DNA of 64,000 nucleotides from positions 1,612,001-1,676,000 of the forward strand of contig JAUEDM010000008.1 of NCBI GenBank assembly GCA_033439685.1, in the 5' to 3' direction. This document shows positions 29,516 to 43,000 of the stretch, one piece after another (position 1 is the stretch's first letter; each line of letters begins with the position of its first letter). The notes below the pieces were generated by a model. That model saw nothing but the letters and a program-made list of their open reading frames with translations, had not been told where the DNA came from and made no database searches. The position numbers were made by a program, and so were the translations under genes. This DNA is from Apodospora peruviana. Taxonomy: Eukaryota; Ascomycota; Sordariomycetes; Sordariales; Lasiosphaeriaceae.

Positions 29516-30649
29516 TTCGTTGAGTTATGGCAAATGTAAAAGATACGGGCTTTCGGCCGAACAGCCAACTTCGTAAGTAGGTAGCAAACGCTGCCCCTTT
29601 TATCTTGTTGCATGCGCTGCGGGTTGGGATGTGCGATTACGCGTACTCCGCGTGTGTTCCGTCTGGTCGTGAATGGACTGAAATCATTGGATGTTCTCTG
29701 CCATTGATAGCTGACGTTGGATGTGCCAGTGGAACGCAGCGTCCGGGGTGTTAGTATCAATAACAGATGAACAGAAGGATAGTGTAGCTACAAGGCGAAA
29801 AGACAGACAGCTACTGTTAGGACGGCTAAGGGGCCCTGACTGGATGTGCGGCTTAAGCAGGTCCCACCAACAGAACAGTCAGCCTCAACCCCGGTTTGTC
29901 GCAGCTTCAGTATCAAACGCAGAGCAGTTGGATTGCTACCAGGCAGCACCGAAATGGACTCAGACATCTGGATTCATAATGTGGAATATAGAACTTGACC
30001 TCTAAAGACACAAATATGGATTTCATTATAGGACAGAGGATGTAATTTGGGGATTTCAGTCACATATCCGTTGTAGGTCATGCGTCAGTAATGATGTTAA
30101 GCTCGGCTGGCTGCCCGGGTCTGCCTCGTTAACTTAAAAGTGCCCAATCAGCGGCCTGTCCCCCCATTTGCGTGCAGGGTTTAGCGCGCCGCGAGAAGAC
30201 AATCTCTCCATCATCCACCGCACCACACTTCACTTCAAGCTGCTCCAGCCCGTGCCCGTGCAAACCTCCGATCCGTCGTTGCTCATTTTAACCTGCACCA
30301 CGGAAAGGTGCCTTTGCACCTCTAGTACCTGGCCGAACGTGCCTGTCTTTCCGCTAGGACTCCGATAAACTAGTGATATCTATTACTCTTTCACCTTCCT
30401 GACGGCGCATCTGACCCCATCGCCCATCTCGAGGTTCGCCGCAATCCGTCCTGGCCGGATCGGCATTCCCAACCTTCCCAATCGGCCATTCAGTTTCATC
30501 GTTCCCAACTCACATATTCGACGCGCCCGCCGTACCGCCACCACAGCTTACAATTGATAGCCTAGGAGAAACAAGATTATTTCCCAATGAGTTTATGACG
30601 ACGAACACCCGTGCCGCATTCCGCATAATCGGTTCGCCTGGCCGCTCCG
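29516..30649. other. Divergent promoter between hydrolase and SWC3
   Basis: A 1.1-kb stretch without a supportable gene. The last 500 bases are CT- and C-rich, the likely leader of the Swc3 transcript. Confidence 0.55.
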
Positions 30650-33126
30650 ATGGAGAAGAAGAGGAAGTTGCCAGCACGCGCTGCTGCTCGTGTTGAGCAG
30701 ATCGCAAAGAGGAGGAACATAACCCCTCCGCAACCCCGGCGCTCAGAAACCCTAGAACCTGCGCCTGCGCCCGCCGTCGCACCCGAACCGCAAGCTGAGG
30801 AGCCTCCTCCGCCATTACCCAAGTCGATCGCTGCCGGCAAACCGCTTCCGACAGTCGAGACGGCGCAACCTGATGATCTCTCCAACAAGGACTACCAGTC
30901 AGTCCAAGAAAGGCACGTTGCGGTCTCCTTCTTTTCTTTGCTGCCTGCCTGCCTCGGGAACTAACATACCATTCTAGTGCTGTCCTCGCCGAATCACTCA
31001 CGCGATCGCGACAAAAATGGATAACCGAGGGCATATTCGAGAAGTACTGGGCGAAACCCACCAAGAAGAAGGGAGTCGTCATCGAAGACGCAAACAACCC
31101 ACCAAAAGACAGCATGATGAAGCTCGGCCAGGTCACAATCACGGTTGAGCCACATGTATTCGAGGCAACAATGTATGCCGTCAAAGACCCGAAACCCCCT
31201 CCTCCGCCACCGCCAACTGGCGTGCGACCTATACTTCAATACGGACCACCGAATGGAGCCATGCCTCCTCCTCCTACGCCCAAGTCGGCCCAAACTACGA
31301 AAGTGCCGACGCCGGCCTCAGCACCGTCACAACCTCAGACACCAGCGCCAGTGAAAGCTGAGCTTCCTCCTGCTGTCCAGACGCCGATATATAGCGCAAC
31401 CCAGACACCGACAAAACCAACAGTCCAGTCCCAGCTTGCACAACAAACACAATCCCAAAACTCCAATACCCCGCTCACACAGAATTCTTCGAAAACAACA
31501 CCTACACTAGGGCCCACGGCTCCAAGACCTCCCGCAGCCTCACCTCGCGGCATGGAATCAGTGCTTGCGCCCGGCTCTGTCACCCAGAGATCTCCTAACC
31601 CGACATCAAACATGGGCCCACAACAAACACGACCCCCTCCCTCTCCCGGTCTCCCGATCGGGACGAACACGGCTACCTCAGGAGGAACCCGCGACGTGCT
31701 CCCGATGGGCCCAGCATCACGACCCGCAGGAGGAGCCCCATTAAATAATCCAGCAGCAACCAAGCCCTCAGCCGCCGGTGCTACGCCGGCGGCGAAGGTG
31801 CCCGGAGCGGACCCCATCATCCTGACCTTGGCCGAGAAAGCGGGAGAGGACCCGGAACTCCGGGATCTTATGAAGCGCGTGGCGCAGGGCGACGCCACTA
31901 AGCCTGAGCTCGAGCGGTTTCAGGCCATAATTGATGCCATCACCGCCGAGAGCAAACGAAAAGGTGCGTCGGTTGGTCCGTCTGCCGACAGGTTGCTGGT
32001 TGATGGCAGGACGGTGCGGTATTTCGCGGACGAGGTGCGAGCGATATTGGATATCGTACTTTCGTCCAACCCGAAGCAGACGTCAGCGGACTTGAGACCG
32101 CCCGCGGGTAGTGATCCGCTGGTTGTGATGCTAGTAAAGACCGCGCTCGACGAGGTCAAGACCAGGGATATGGTGAGACGCATAGCGGAGGAAAACCCGC
32201 GCTTCTCGGATGCGACGGATCTGAAGGTGATTTTGGATAAGCTACGCGGCAAGTTGGCGAAAGAGATGGAGCAGAGGCTGCAGACGACGCAGTTGCCGGT
32301 GGCGGCAACTGCCAAATCCAATGGTGCTGCTGCTGTTGGTTCTGCCAACGGCGCTGTATCTTCATCGTCTACTTCTACGCCACAATCTGCGACGGCAACC
32401 CCGCAGCCGCCTCCGGCTCAAGGCCAACAGGCTCTACGCTCCAAGGGGCCTCCGCCGCCGCCGAAACCAGATATCTCGGCGATTGTGTTTGAGTTTGCCG
32501 GCGGCACCGGCGACCGCTACCTGTTTCCCAAGTTTAGTGTCCTCGAGTCGCTGCCCGTGCCCGCACCGCAGCAGCAGATGTTAGCGTCATTTCTGATCGT
32601 GAGAAAGGGAAGCAAGTCCGAGTATCCTGTAGCAGATCCCGAGCTCGACTACTACCAGCCGGTCACGATTCGGCTGTTTACCAGCACGGGTAGGCACCTT
32701 GAGAATCTGGCAAGGGTGGTCGCGCCCGAGGAAGAGGTGCGGAGATACATGGATGATGTGATGGACAAGATGACGAGGGCCGAGTACATTTTGTTGGCGA
32801 TGAGGTTGCCGAGACGGGATAAGGATGGTGAGACTGGTGGAGGAGGGACTGAGGAGAAGGATGGTGCGAATGGTAACGGCGGCGCAAAGCAGCAGCAGCA
32901 GATTGCCGAGGTGGCGGCTGAACAACTGCAGCAGCCAGTCGTGGCGTTGGCCCCGTCACAACCGACGCCGCCATCCGGGGTTATGTGGGCGATGAGCAGG
33001 CCGCCCAAGCCCGAGATACGGGAGCTGCCGCCGAGACAGAAAATGTACAGCAAAGTGATGGATGTGGATGAACAGTACCAGAGCTTTATTTCTTCTGTGA
33101 GCAGGAAGGAGGCGAAGGAGACGTAA
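30650..33126 (+). CDS. SWC3: SWR1-complex subunit Swc3-like protein (803 aa)
   Basis: The ATG at 30650 gives MEKKRKLPARAAARVEQIAK, a basic nuclear start. The frame breaks at 30912 and resumes at 30978. The join that restores family-like text, YQSVQES AVLAESL, needs a GC-AG intron (30913-30977, donor AG|GCACGT, branch CTAAC, acceptor TTCTAG). Exons 30650-30912 and 30978-33126 then give 803 residues. The Swc3 domain spans about 60-175 and includes SRQKWITEGIFEKYWAKPTK and KLGQVTITVEPHVFEATMYA. After it come long Pro, Thr and Gln-rich linkers, a helical middle near 285-450 and a C-terminal conserved patch, AIVFEFAGGTGDRYLFPKFS. SWR1 swaps histone H2A for H2A.Z in chromatin; Swc3 is an accessory nuclear subunit. 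The alternative donor GTCAGT at 30895 would delete six residues and is less family-like. Confidence 0.85.
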
Positions 33127-34147
33127 ATGATTGTTCGGTTATCTTCCATTTGTTGGGCTGCCCAGCTGGTATTCTTCTCTGGTGGGGGGTTCATTCACTG
33201 TTGGAAGTTGGGGAAACGCACGCGTGCAATGTTTATACGTCTTTATTCTAACGTTTTATTTCAAGTTTGCTGGTGGTTTCTGTTTTGCTTTTTCTGGTCG
33301 GATTCTGGAAGGGGAAATGAAAAACCCGAGGATGTTCCCTTTTTTTTCTTGGGGCCAAAAATCGGCGTTGCCGCGTTAGTTTTTACTTTGCGTTGCTATT
33401 TATTAGTTCCCTTTTCTTCCTCTCGTTTTCCATTCTTGTCTTGTATTGTCCTGGCAAGGATGGCAGCTGGGGAGGTTTGAACGTAGGTGAGTAAGTCGGG
33501 GACAAACCGCCACCATAAAGTGATGGTCATGTTCACTGGTTCACGTGCGCAGTTGTTAGTAGCGAAGGAAGTCTATCATGATCTAGGTCTATTTACTGCT
33601 ACGTACTGCTACGTATGGACGCTGTAAGTGCTGGGGGGAAAGGCAATCTTGTGTTCTCCAGCGTACCTAGACAGGCAGCATAATCGAGGCAGTGTAATCC
33701 GTATCCAGTTCTTCTTGGACAGTTTTTAATGACAGCCTGGGTGGGAGCTTGCTTACCGACATGTCAAGTGACTTGGTTCTCCTTTTCCGCGTTTTCTTGG
33801 TAGTCAGTTTTGCAAGAGAGCATAGCCATCACTGCCAGTAATTGGTGAGGAGTCTCTTCGACGTTGACAGGCATGGCTCGTCCTCGGAGTCCAGTTTCTT
33901 GCAGATGTCGAAACATGAAACTGCCTGATATCCATCCACCCTATCGACTCAGACCAAAGAGAGGAGACGAAATTTTCTGTGACGTTACTGATATAGGCAG
34001 GCGTTATCAGATGTAGCTAGGGCACCACCAAATAACGAGGCGCGGTCTTATCAATCTGAGCAAGCTTCGGTTGATTTTGGAAGTGATCTTCCTTCCCTCT
34101 GTTTTATTAGTGGGACCCTGCTCCTCGGACCCGAAACGCAGGGGTAA

Positions 34148-34156
34148 GATAAGATA
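34148..34156. promoter_or_regulatory. Double GATA motif
   Basis: GATAAGATA, two GATA cores five bases apart, is a typical arrangement for fungal GATA factors, but no gene starts nearby. It may be fortuitous. Confidence 0.2.
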
Positions 34157-35372
34157 CCTATGTCCGGTGTCTATATGTGGTGAGATTGCAGAAACGTATG
34201 GAAATTTGGTACATAAGTACATGCAGGACGAGTGTCCGTAGTGTCTGGTGCTGAGATGAGATTGGAGGTCTGCTCTCGTTTCTGCAGCCCTACCAACTTG
34301 GCGCTCTGAAGCCACAAAGTTTCTGATGTCACTTTTGCGTGTATGGTGTATGGTACCTTGCCGGAGGCCCCTATGCTACTTATCTCTCGGATAAGTACCT
34401 ACAGGGCGGTGATATGATCCAGAACGTCGTGGTGTTCTCTTTTGCAAGTGGTTTTTGATTCAAAACAGCATGGAATTGCTCGTATATTAGGTATTAAAAG
34501 TGGGATCTAAGAGCTGGCTCAGTTGTTCCAAAGGGAGTGATTGAGTTACTGTTTGGAAAACAGCTTTTGAGTTCATCGTGGGTAAGGGTACATGTGCAGT
34601 TTCCACATTCCTATCTGCCTATTGTTGGTATGCTTATATCGTAGCAGCAAGGGCCATTCCCCGGTCTCCATTGATGCTATAGTCCCATTCTTGACTCCAT
34701 TCTCACTCCCCTCGCATCCTGCCATCTGCCAGAGTCCGAGTTCACGAGTCGGATTATCTACCTATGATCTACTCCACGACTATGAGACAAGGCCTGGGTG
34801 AGTACGCATCAGATATCCCAGGTTAAGCTTTTCTGTCATGGTTCAAGGAGGCCTGTGATGCGTCAGGGTTTTGGATCATAAAACCTGGGACTTAGTTATC
34901 AGGTAGGATTGTGATATGTTCTGCGCCACCGCGTAAGTAGGGCTGTGACATGGTTTCATTCCTCTCTGGTCACTTCTGCTCTACGGAGAAACTTTTGGGT
35001 TCCGAAGTAGTCGGGTCAAGATATATACCTAAGGTACCTTCCTGTTTCGCTCGTGCATAAAACATATGGCATGGATTACCGGGAGATCCGCTCGGGGTGC
35101 ATTTCTTTTCTTCTTCTCCTGGATGCGTGATGTTGATTACCTGCTTTTGTTTGAAAAGAGGTCAAAGACAAACAAACCTGCTCACACGACTGGATGAATC
35201 AGTTGGATCGTATATGCCGATGGAGAATCAGCCTGGTATGGCAGCGTTCAGGGTTGTAGTGTTGTATGCAGCAGGCAGCGCCGCATCCGTGGTCTGCGAT
35301 ACCATGGATGCGTTCTGGAAGTTGGAACGCACACGTGTAAGACACCGGCCCCCAAAGCCGTTGACACACGAA

Positions 35373-35398
35373 CTCTCTCTCTCTCTCTCTCTCTCTCT
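35373..35398. repeat. (CT)13 microsatellite
   Basis: Thirteen perfect CT units in the gene-free stretch. Confidence 0.9.
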
Positions 35399-37442
35399 TC
35401 TACACGACTACATGTTGGCCCCTACATACCTCACTAATGCGCGCTACTCGGCACGATCCGGTGCTGTTGCACCGCCCTGGGAAACAAGGTAGGATAAGTC
35501 TCATGGACTGAATATCTACGGATTGGGGGTTGGACCCTGAAGCTTGCTTTCATTTCTGTTTTGGAATGGCACATTGTGCTTCCTTTTTGAGGCGGGGTAC
35601 ACGAGACTTGGAGTATTCGCACATACATATGCTTGCACGGGATGGTGTAAACATAAAGCCAGAGTCTGATATACGCAGCGGGAATGTTTGTATTACTGTG
35701 GGAAAAAACAGTCATCGAGGTGCTAAATATTAAAGGGGCATGGGTTGCGCTAACGGTATTTGGAAATCAGTCAACAAATCAAAGAGATTATCTAAGATTC
35801 TATCACTTGTCTTGCGGCAGGCAGGTCCATCTTCAGTCTTAGTATATAGCATGCTCGACTCAGATTGTCTGCGAGTCGTTCTCCTAATCCGGATTTTGAT
35901 CGCGGTTCATCCCTTTCTAGAACTTGCAATGTGCTTGTTCCTCCTTGTATCATCAGACCCCCCTGTAGACCCAAATCCCCAAATTCCAAAAGTGTGGGAC
36001 TTACCGGAAATATGAAGGCAATGTCTAGTAGATGAATTTTCAGGACCTGGTTTTGAACCGTGCGACAGTTTAATTAACCCGCCGCCTTGGTAAGCTTGTT
36101 TACGCGGCCATTCAAGGAAGAGTCAGCGTCGCAAGGAAGGAGTTCGGTCACAGCTAGGATCCCCCCGTTACCCGGGGACCGATCCGCCGCTGAGCATAGG
36201 GCAGTCTTGCAAGTGGTAAACGAATCGGACTTGCTCCATGGGACGGTTGGGACCGGATCAGACTTGGCTTTTTCGGACCGACGAATGCTTCCATCTGCTT
36301 GCGACGATCCTATGGAAGGAATTTTTTTGCGTCAGGTCGCAGAAGGGCACATGTGGGTAAAACCCGACGTCGCCGCCGGATTGTTCCCCGAGTCCCGGGG
36401 TCTTTTTCTCTGAAGCCTGCAAGGGCCCGGGCAGTGACGTCCTGTCCGGTTGAGTGGATCTGAAGTTGGGTGTATCCCATTCTACGGTGAATAGTTCACC
36501 TCAGGTACTTTACAAGGACCCTAGCTCGTGACTATCGAGGCACCCTGTACGGAGTACTCAGACTTGGAGACTCTTGTTCGAGCAGCATGAAATTGCCTGT
36601 CAATACCGGCCTCAGGTCCCAGTAGTCGATTGCAAATGGATGTCACAGGCGGAATGAAACAGGGTTCAGTAACTAATGTAGTACCGTACAGGGTATTTAC
36701 GTAGATTGGCGTAGACTGCACTAGGCTGAAGACGACTTTGATTTGATTTTGATTGTATCATCATTCCCGCGGCGGTTTGACCCAAGAGGTTTTCTCTAAT
36801 TAACCTCGTCTCCTTTCTTCGTGTTCCACACGATAGACACATGATCGAAAATAAAAATATTTTCGAACCGACATGTCCGTTTCGCCCCGGCAAAAAGGTA
36901 CGTGGCTTGCACTTATGCGTGGCCGCCTGGCGTGTCGTCTGTTTGGGCATGATATGTTTGGGCTGCCACGAATGAGAGAAAGGGGTGTGTCAAGGTTTTT
37001 CAGCCACCACTGTGGGCTCCATGGCTATAGGATCTTTGGGTCTGGCTGTGGAGAATGGAATAAGACGACTGCTTCTGCACGTGCCGGTCAGAAGTTTTCA
37101 GAGAAAAGTATGACCGTCGTGCTTTCCTCACTGCCGTGAGCAGCTGTAGTCTGTGAATGCCCAAGTACCACTTGATTACATCATGACGAGCATGAGGAAG
37201 GAGGAGAGAGGTACGGTGGGTGGGTGGCACGGCCAGATCTGTTTATGCATGGGTTGACTTCCTATATTTGTTGTCGTTCCTCATGTCCGGACTATCATCT
37301 AGTCTTACTCCTCTCCTGGCGTCCCCCGGATCATGCTTTTGAATATATTGGGTTTATTTCTTTTGATTCCCTTCATATGCTTAATCACTTATACGATTTT
37401 GTGTTTACGTTTGCGCAACAGATTTAGCATCTCGTGGTCATC

Positions 37443-39217
37443 ATGACGCTTGACGACGAGAAGTCCATGGCGTATCGCCACGGGGCCCCCTCGACCCTAC
37501 AGACTACAGCCCTCGCGTGGCCTTCATCCTTGACCCTTGATCTAGCATTATCTACGCCACACAGTCCAGTCCACGAGGGTGGGCAGATACCAGCTTCTTC
37601 GACTGAGAATCTCACCAGCACTGTCACCTCGCTACCATCGAGTCTCGAGGAAGCCAGTAAAGACCCACGACATCTTTCCGTTTCGACTGAATCGCCACCG
37701 CCGGAAGGCGGCTTACATGCCTGGCTGACGGTCGTGGGGTCATTCTCCATTACAACTGCCGTCTACGGTCTCAGCAACAGCGTCGGCGTCATCCAACCGT
37801 TTTGGGCAAAACACCAGCTTGCTACCTTTGCGGTGCAAGATATTGCCTGGATTTCAGGCGCCAACATATTCCTATGCCTCTTCCTCGGCGTCCAGATCGG
37901 GCCTTGGTTCGACCGCTTCGGGCCTCGATGGCTACTGCTAGCAGGAAGTCTGATTTATCTGGGTGGACTGGCCGGCCTCGGTTTCCTCCCCGAGGACGCC
38001 CAGCCAGGATCATCAGGCATACAGTCTCCGGGTGTTCTGTTCGCTCTCCTCATGCTTATGTGGGGAGTTATCATGGGAACCGGTGCAGCGCTCTGCTGTA
38101 CCGTTGCCCTGTCCGTTCTAGCTCACTGGTTTGACAAACGACGCGGGCTGGCGGCTGGGGTTGTTTTCGTCGGTAGTAGTGTGGGCGGCGCCATCTTCCC
38201 GCTGGTCTTGCGTTCAACCTTTGATTCACTCGGCTGGGCGTGGAGCATGCGCATCCTTTTTTTAATAGTGACAGCCCTTCTCGGCATAGGGAACTTGCTG
38301 ATCCGCGGACGTATCACAGGGAGGAATGGTTATGGAGCCATCGAGTTCCAGTGCTTCAAGGACTGGAAGTTTATATGGACCACGATTGGGGTATTTAGTA
38401 AGTTGCTTGGCCACTGTTCAAAAACACGGAGTGGTTCACTGACATTGGGATCAAGTGAACCAGTTCATTTTGATTGCTGGGCTTGGTATGGTTCCTACTT
38501 GGGCGCTGGCCAAAGGGTTTGCGCCAGACTCAACCTATACCATCATTGCTGTCATGAGTGGGTAAGATGACATCGAGCCCCCCTAACCAATTTTTGGCAT
38601 TGGGATATCTCTAACGCTATTACTTATTAGAGCCTCTGGGGTAGGCAGAGTCGCTGCCGGAGCAATATCAGACAAGTTGGGCCGATTCAACACCATGATT
38701 TTCATCACAATCTTTGCCATCATCACTACGTTCTCGGTGTGGTTGCTGGTTGAGACTTACAAGATATGGCTCCTCTACATGTTTGGTGCCATGTTTGGCT
38801 TCAGCACAGGCTGCGTGATCAGCATCGGCCCTGTATGCGTCGGGCAGTAAGTTGCTTTCTGACATGGATGACGTTTGAAGAATAATCCTGATGATCTTTC
38901 TCCTATTTCTAGACTCACTATCCCGAGCAGGTTTGGGCAGTTTTACGGAACCAGCTATAGTGTGGTCAGTTTCTCGTAAGTATACCTTAGGTACCCGCTT
39001 GGTCCGAAAGGACAGGATGTAGCTGGTTTGCTAACCACGGCCTCAACCAAAAAGGGCACTGATGTGTATCCCGCTCAGCGCGGTGATCCTAGACTCACTT
39101 GGGACTCGTGGCTTTGTCCTCATATTCGGCGGCGTCCTCTGGATTGCCCTGGGCGCCTTCACGATGGCAAGATGGGCTATTCAGGGATATCGTTGGAAAT
39201 GGAAAGACGCCATTTGA
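37443..39217 (+). CDS. MFS transporter, monocarboxylate-transporter-like (500 aa)
   Basis: Five exons, 37443-38397, 38456-38561, 38631-38846, 38913-38975 and 39055-39217, keep phase; introns are 58-79 nt. An in-frame GTG at 37434 is rejected in favour of the ATG at 37443. About 80 polar residues precede PPEGGLHAWLTVVGSF, the conserved MCT-type entry to TM1. Further marks are FGPRWLLLAGSLIYLGG, HWFDKRRGLAAGVVFVGSSVGGAIFP after TM4, and VGRVAAGAISDKLGRFNTM in the second half. Twelve TMs are expected. Relatives in fungi (MCH family) move monocarboxylates, riboflavin or other small acids across the plasma membrane; MCH proteins of yeast are mostly not lactate carriers. Substrate unknown. The short last two introns remove stop codons that would otherwise cut TM10-12. 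Confidence 0.9.
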
Positions 39218-40059
39218 GACTTTGACATCCAGCTTGGATATTGTGGTTCCACTTCCACTTCCTCATCCTCAACCCGCCATTCATTCGCTATTCTTAGGAG
39301 CGTTCAAGGCTTCGTTTTCTCTCAATTTATAGACTAGTAGCGCAAGAGTGTTAGACATTTTAGGGTACAATGTGTTGGTTCTGAAAATCTGGTATGTTCG
39401 ATTTTGCGCGGATGTCCTCTGCCGGCCGTAACTTTGGAGAAGACACAACAGAAATACAGACAGAACACGGGAAATGGTCAGATAAAAAAAAAAAGAAGTT
39501 GAACGAACTATCACAGTTGACCACATACCTCTGCAGGTAAATGTATGACTTCAGCTGCTCCTTGTGGTCTTGGATTTCATCTGAGATCTCGGCTGAACAT
39601 ATGCGTAACCCGTAATGTTGGATGTCTGGTTGAGTTGAGGTGTGTTGCTTTGATGGATGACGAAGAACACACATGAAAATGGCTTGGCGGGCATTGTGGG
39701 GCACATTGTGGGGCCCCAGCTCTTGTGTCGTCCGGAGAAACTTTGATGCCGAAGCCAGCCGCTAGTCCTTGTTAGGACTAGGTAGCCTTCAGGTTATACA
39801 GTTCACTGCTTTCTGCCACCCCTGCCACCTGGGCGTGCCTGGCTGGAGCTTGCGGCTCGAACGTCAAAAGAACGACCAAATCCCTTGTCGGCATCGACTG
39901 ACTTTGTCATTTTTGCGAATCAACCACTCTCTGCGCACACCACTCAGGCGTATTACTTGATTTCTACTACATCTCATTCTGTGAATTTCTTCTGCGACCC
40001 AACATCAATCGATTCCAATAAAACTTGGCGTCCACGGTCCGCCGAGCAAAGAAGGCAGA
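39218..40059. other. Spacer and promoter of SPT5
   Basis: No gene supported. The first 300 bases are the MFS 3' region, and the last 150 a CT/CA-rich leader before the ATG at 40060. Confidence 0.55.
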
Positions 40060-43000
40060 ATGGCATCAAACATGAACTACGGAGGCGACTCCGAGTCGGA
40101 GGACGACAACTTCAACCCTGCGCCCGCCGACTTGTCTGATGATGAGAATGAACCGCAGACCTCGAGCCCCGTTCAGCAAAGGAAAGCCGAGCCGCGTACC
40201 AGCAGCCCCACGGCTGATGACGATGACGACGATCGCGTTCGCCCTTCTAATGGCGCGTCTAAGCGACCCATCACAAACTACAACCACGACGACGACGAAG
40301 GATCTGGGGACGAGGAAGAGGAGGAACAAGATGACGAGGGGCAGCAACAGGACGAGGATGAGGAAGACGACGAGGATGAGGACGATGTCCAAGGGGTGAG
40401 TTTGGAGTCAATCGCGTGATCCAAGATCACTCGCAGTATGTGTACTAACCAATCTACCTGTAGGGCCATCGTCGCAAGCGCCACAGAGACCGTCGCGCTG
40501 CCTTCTTCGATATTGAGGCCGCGGTCGACGACGAGGACGAGGCCGAGGATGAGGAGAAAGAAGATGAAGAGATAGAGGAATTTATTGCCCACCCCGACGA
40601 CATTGCCGAGAGTGGCCGACTCAACGATGATAGGAGACATCGTGAACTCGATCGCCGGCGAGAGATGGAAGCCAGCCTTGACGCCGAAAAGCAGGCCGAA
40701 ATTCTGCGGGAGAGATACGGCAAGCGCGCCCCTGCTAGAGGATACGGTGGCTCCGTGGTTGTACCCAAGCGTCTGCTTCTCCCCAGTGTCGAGGATCCTA
40801 GCATCTGGACTTGCAGGTGCAAGGAAGGCAAGGAGCGCGAGGTCGTCTTCTCAATCATGCGTCGTGTTGAGGAGAGAATGGGCACCAAGGACGAGGTCCC
40901 CATCACGTCTGCATTCGAACGCGGAGGCACCCATTCGACCCAGAAGGGATATGTCTACATCGAGGCAATGCGGCAGAACGATGTCATGGCCGCTCTCGAT
41001 GGCGTTCTTAACGTATATCCACATTCGAAATACGGCCTACAACTTATCCACATCAAAGAAATGCCTGATCTTCTACGAGTCATCAAGACTCCCAACTTGG
41101 AACCGGGTGCATGGGTGCGACTCAAGAGACCAGCAAAGCATAACGGCGATATTGCACAAGTATTGGATGTGACGGAGAATGGCCTCGAAGCGCGGGTCCG
41201 TTTCATCCCCAGGATCGACTATGGTACTCGCGACGACGCGCTCGGCTTGGTCGCTGGTAAGCGCAAGCGGGCTGGCCCAGGGCCCCGCCCCCCTCAACGG
41301 TTGTTCAGTGAGGCCGAGGCAAGGAAGAAGAACCCGCGGCACTTACAAGGCAACCCCACGACCAACACTTGGACCTTCATGGGCGATGACTTTGAACATG
41401 GCTTCCAGGTCAAGGACATCAAGATCCAGCAACTCGAGGTCAGGAACGTTAACCCAGCTTTGGACGAGGTCACCAAGTTTGTGACCAGCCAAACCGATGA
41501 CGGGACAGAGAACCTCGATCTAAAGGCTTTGGCTGCGAGCTTGAAAGACAGCGGTGCGGGGTTTTATGCCCCTGGAGATGTCATCGAGGTGTACGAGGGC
41601 GAGCAGCGCGGTGTAGTCGGCAAGGTGATCAATGTCCAAGGCGATATTGTCGGGCTGAAGGTCACCGAGGGTGTCCTCAAAGGCAAGACGATCGAGGTGC
41701 CAAACAAGGGCCTTCGCAAGCGGTTCAGGCCCGGTGAGCACGTCAAAGTCATTGGCGGGAGTCGTTTCCGTGACGAGGTTGGCATGGTGCTCGAGATCAG
41801 CGAGGATCGTGTCACTATCTTGAGTGATCACACCCAGACACCGCTTACTGTGTTCAGTAAGGACCTGCGCGAAGCCTCAGATGTTGGTGGCCAGGGTGCC
41901 CTTGGACAATATGCCCTCCTAGACCTGGTCCAGCTCGACCCTACGACTGTTGGATGTGTCGTCAAGGTTGACCGCGAGACTCTAGGAATCCTAGACCAGA
42001 ATGGTGACGTCAAGCAGGTTACCCCATCCCAGATTACCAATAAGTTCGCTCAGAGGAAGAATGCTGTGGCGGCAGACCGCAATGGCTCTGAAATCCGAGT
42101 GGACGACGTGGTCCGGGAGTATGGCGGGCAGCAGCGGCAGGGCAAGATCATCCACATCCACAGATCCTTTGTCTTCCTCCACACCAACACCACAAACGAG
42201 AATGCGGGAGTGTTTGTTACGCGTGCCAGCCAGGTCAACACGATCGCGGCTAAAGGTGGTCGCATCAATAGTTCGGGTCCGGATTTGGATACCATGAATC
42301 CTGCCCTGAAGCGGAACCCGACAGGGGGCAGCAACGTCCAACCCCCTAAAGACATCGGGCCCGATCGAGCCATAAACCAGACTGTGACAATTCGGAGAGG
42401 GGGTTACAAGGGCTTGTTGGGCATTGTCAAGGACACGACGGCCACTCATGCACGTGTTGAACTTCATACCAAGGGAAAGATCATCACGGTGCCAAAAGCG
42501 GACCTTGCGTTCAAGGACAAGATTACCGGCCGTCCCATCGATATCAACAGCCGTGGTCGTGGTGGATATGGCGGATCCGGTGGACGAGGTGGGTTGGGTG
42601 GAGCTGGCGGGTCTGGTGACTGGTCGGGCGGAAACAAGACACCAATGGCTGCAGGAAGTGGCGAACGGACACCAGCCTGGGGTGCCCCGAGATGTGAGTT
42701 TATGTTGATTATTTTGGTGATGAGATGAGACTAATGAATGGTTCCTACAGCTACTGCACGCACACCTGCCTGGAGCAACCGCGGTTCTGATACCGGCTCT
42801 CGGACCCCTGCCTGGGGCGACGGCTCTCGTACCAGTAATCCATACGACGGCAGTCGCACATCATACGGTGGCGCCACGTCCTATGGCGGCGCTACCTCGT
42901 ACGGCGGGGGTTCCCGGACGCCGGCCTGGTCATCTGGAGCCAAGACGCCCGCCCCCGACGGGTTCGGTCATGGCTCGAAGACCCCGGCATACACTGGTGG

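Larger units (their letters stand above)
33127..37442. other. 4.3-kb gene-free stretch
   Basis: The longest spacer in the window. I found no gene, repeat family or transposase remnant. It contains the Swc3 3' region (T-rich, 33230-33480), a double GATA site at 34148-34156, a CT microsatellite at 35373-35398, and many GTACC and CCTAGG-type words. All open frames here are under about 131 codons without domain, signal or splice logic. The final 100 bases are the MFS gene leader. Confidence 0.5.

Noticed and set aside
33127..33480. 117-codon hydrophobic frame directly after SWC3
   Set aside because: T-rich 3' untranslated region gives Phe/Leu/Cys-rich text by chance; no start context.
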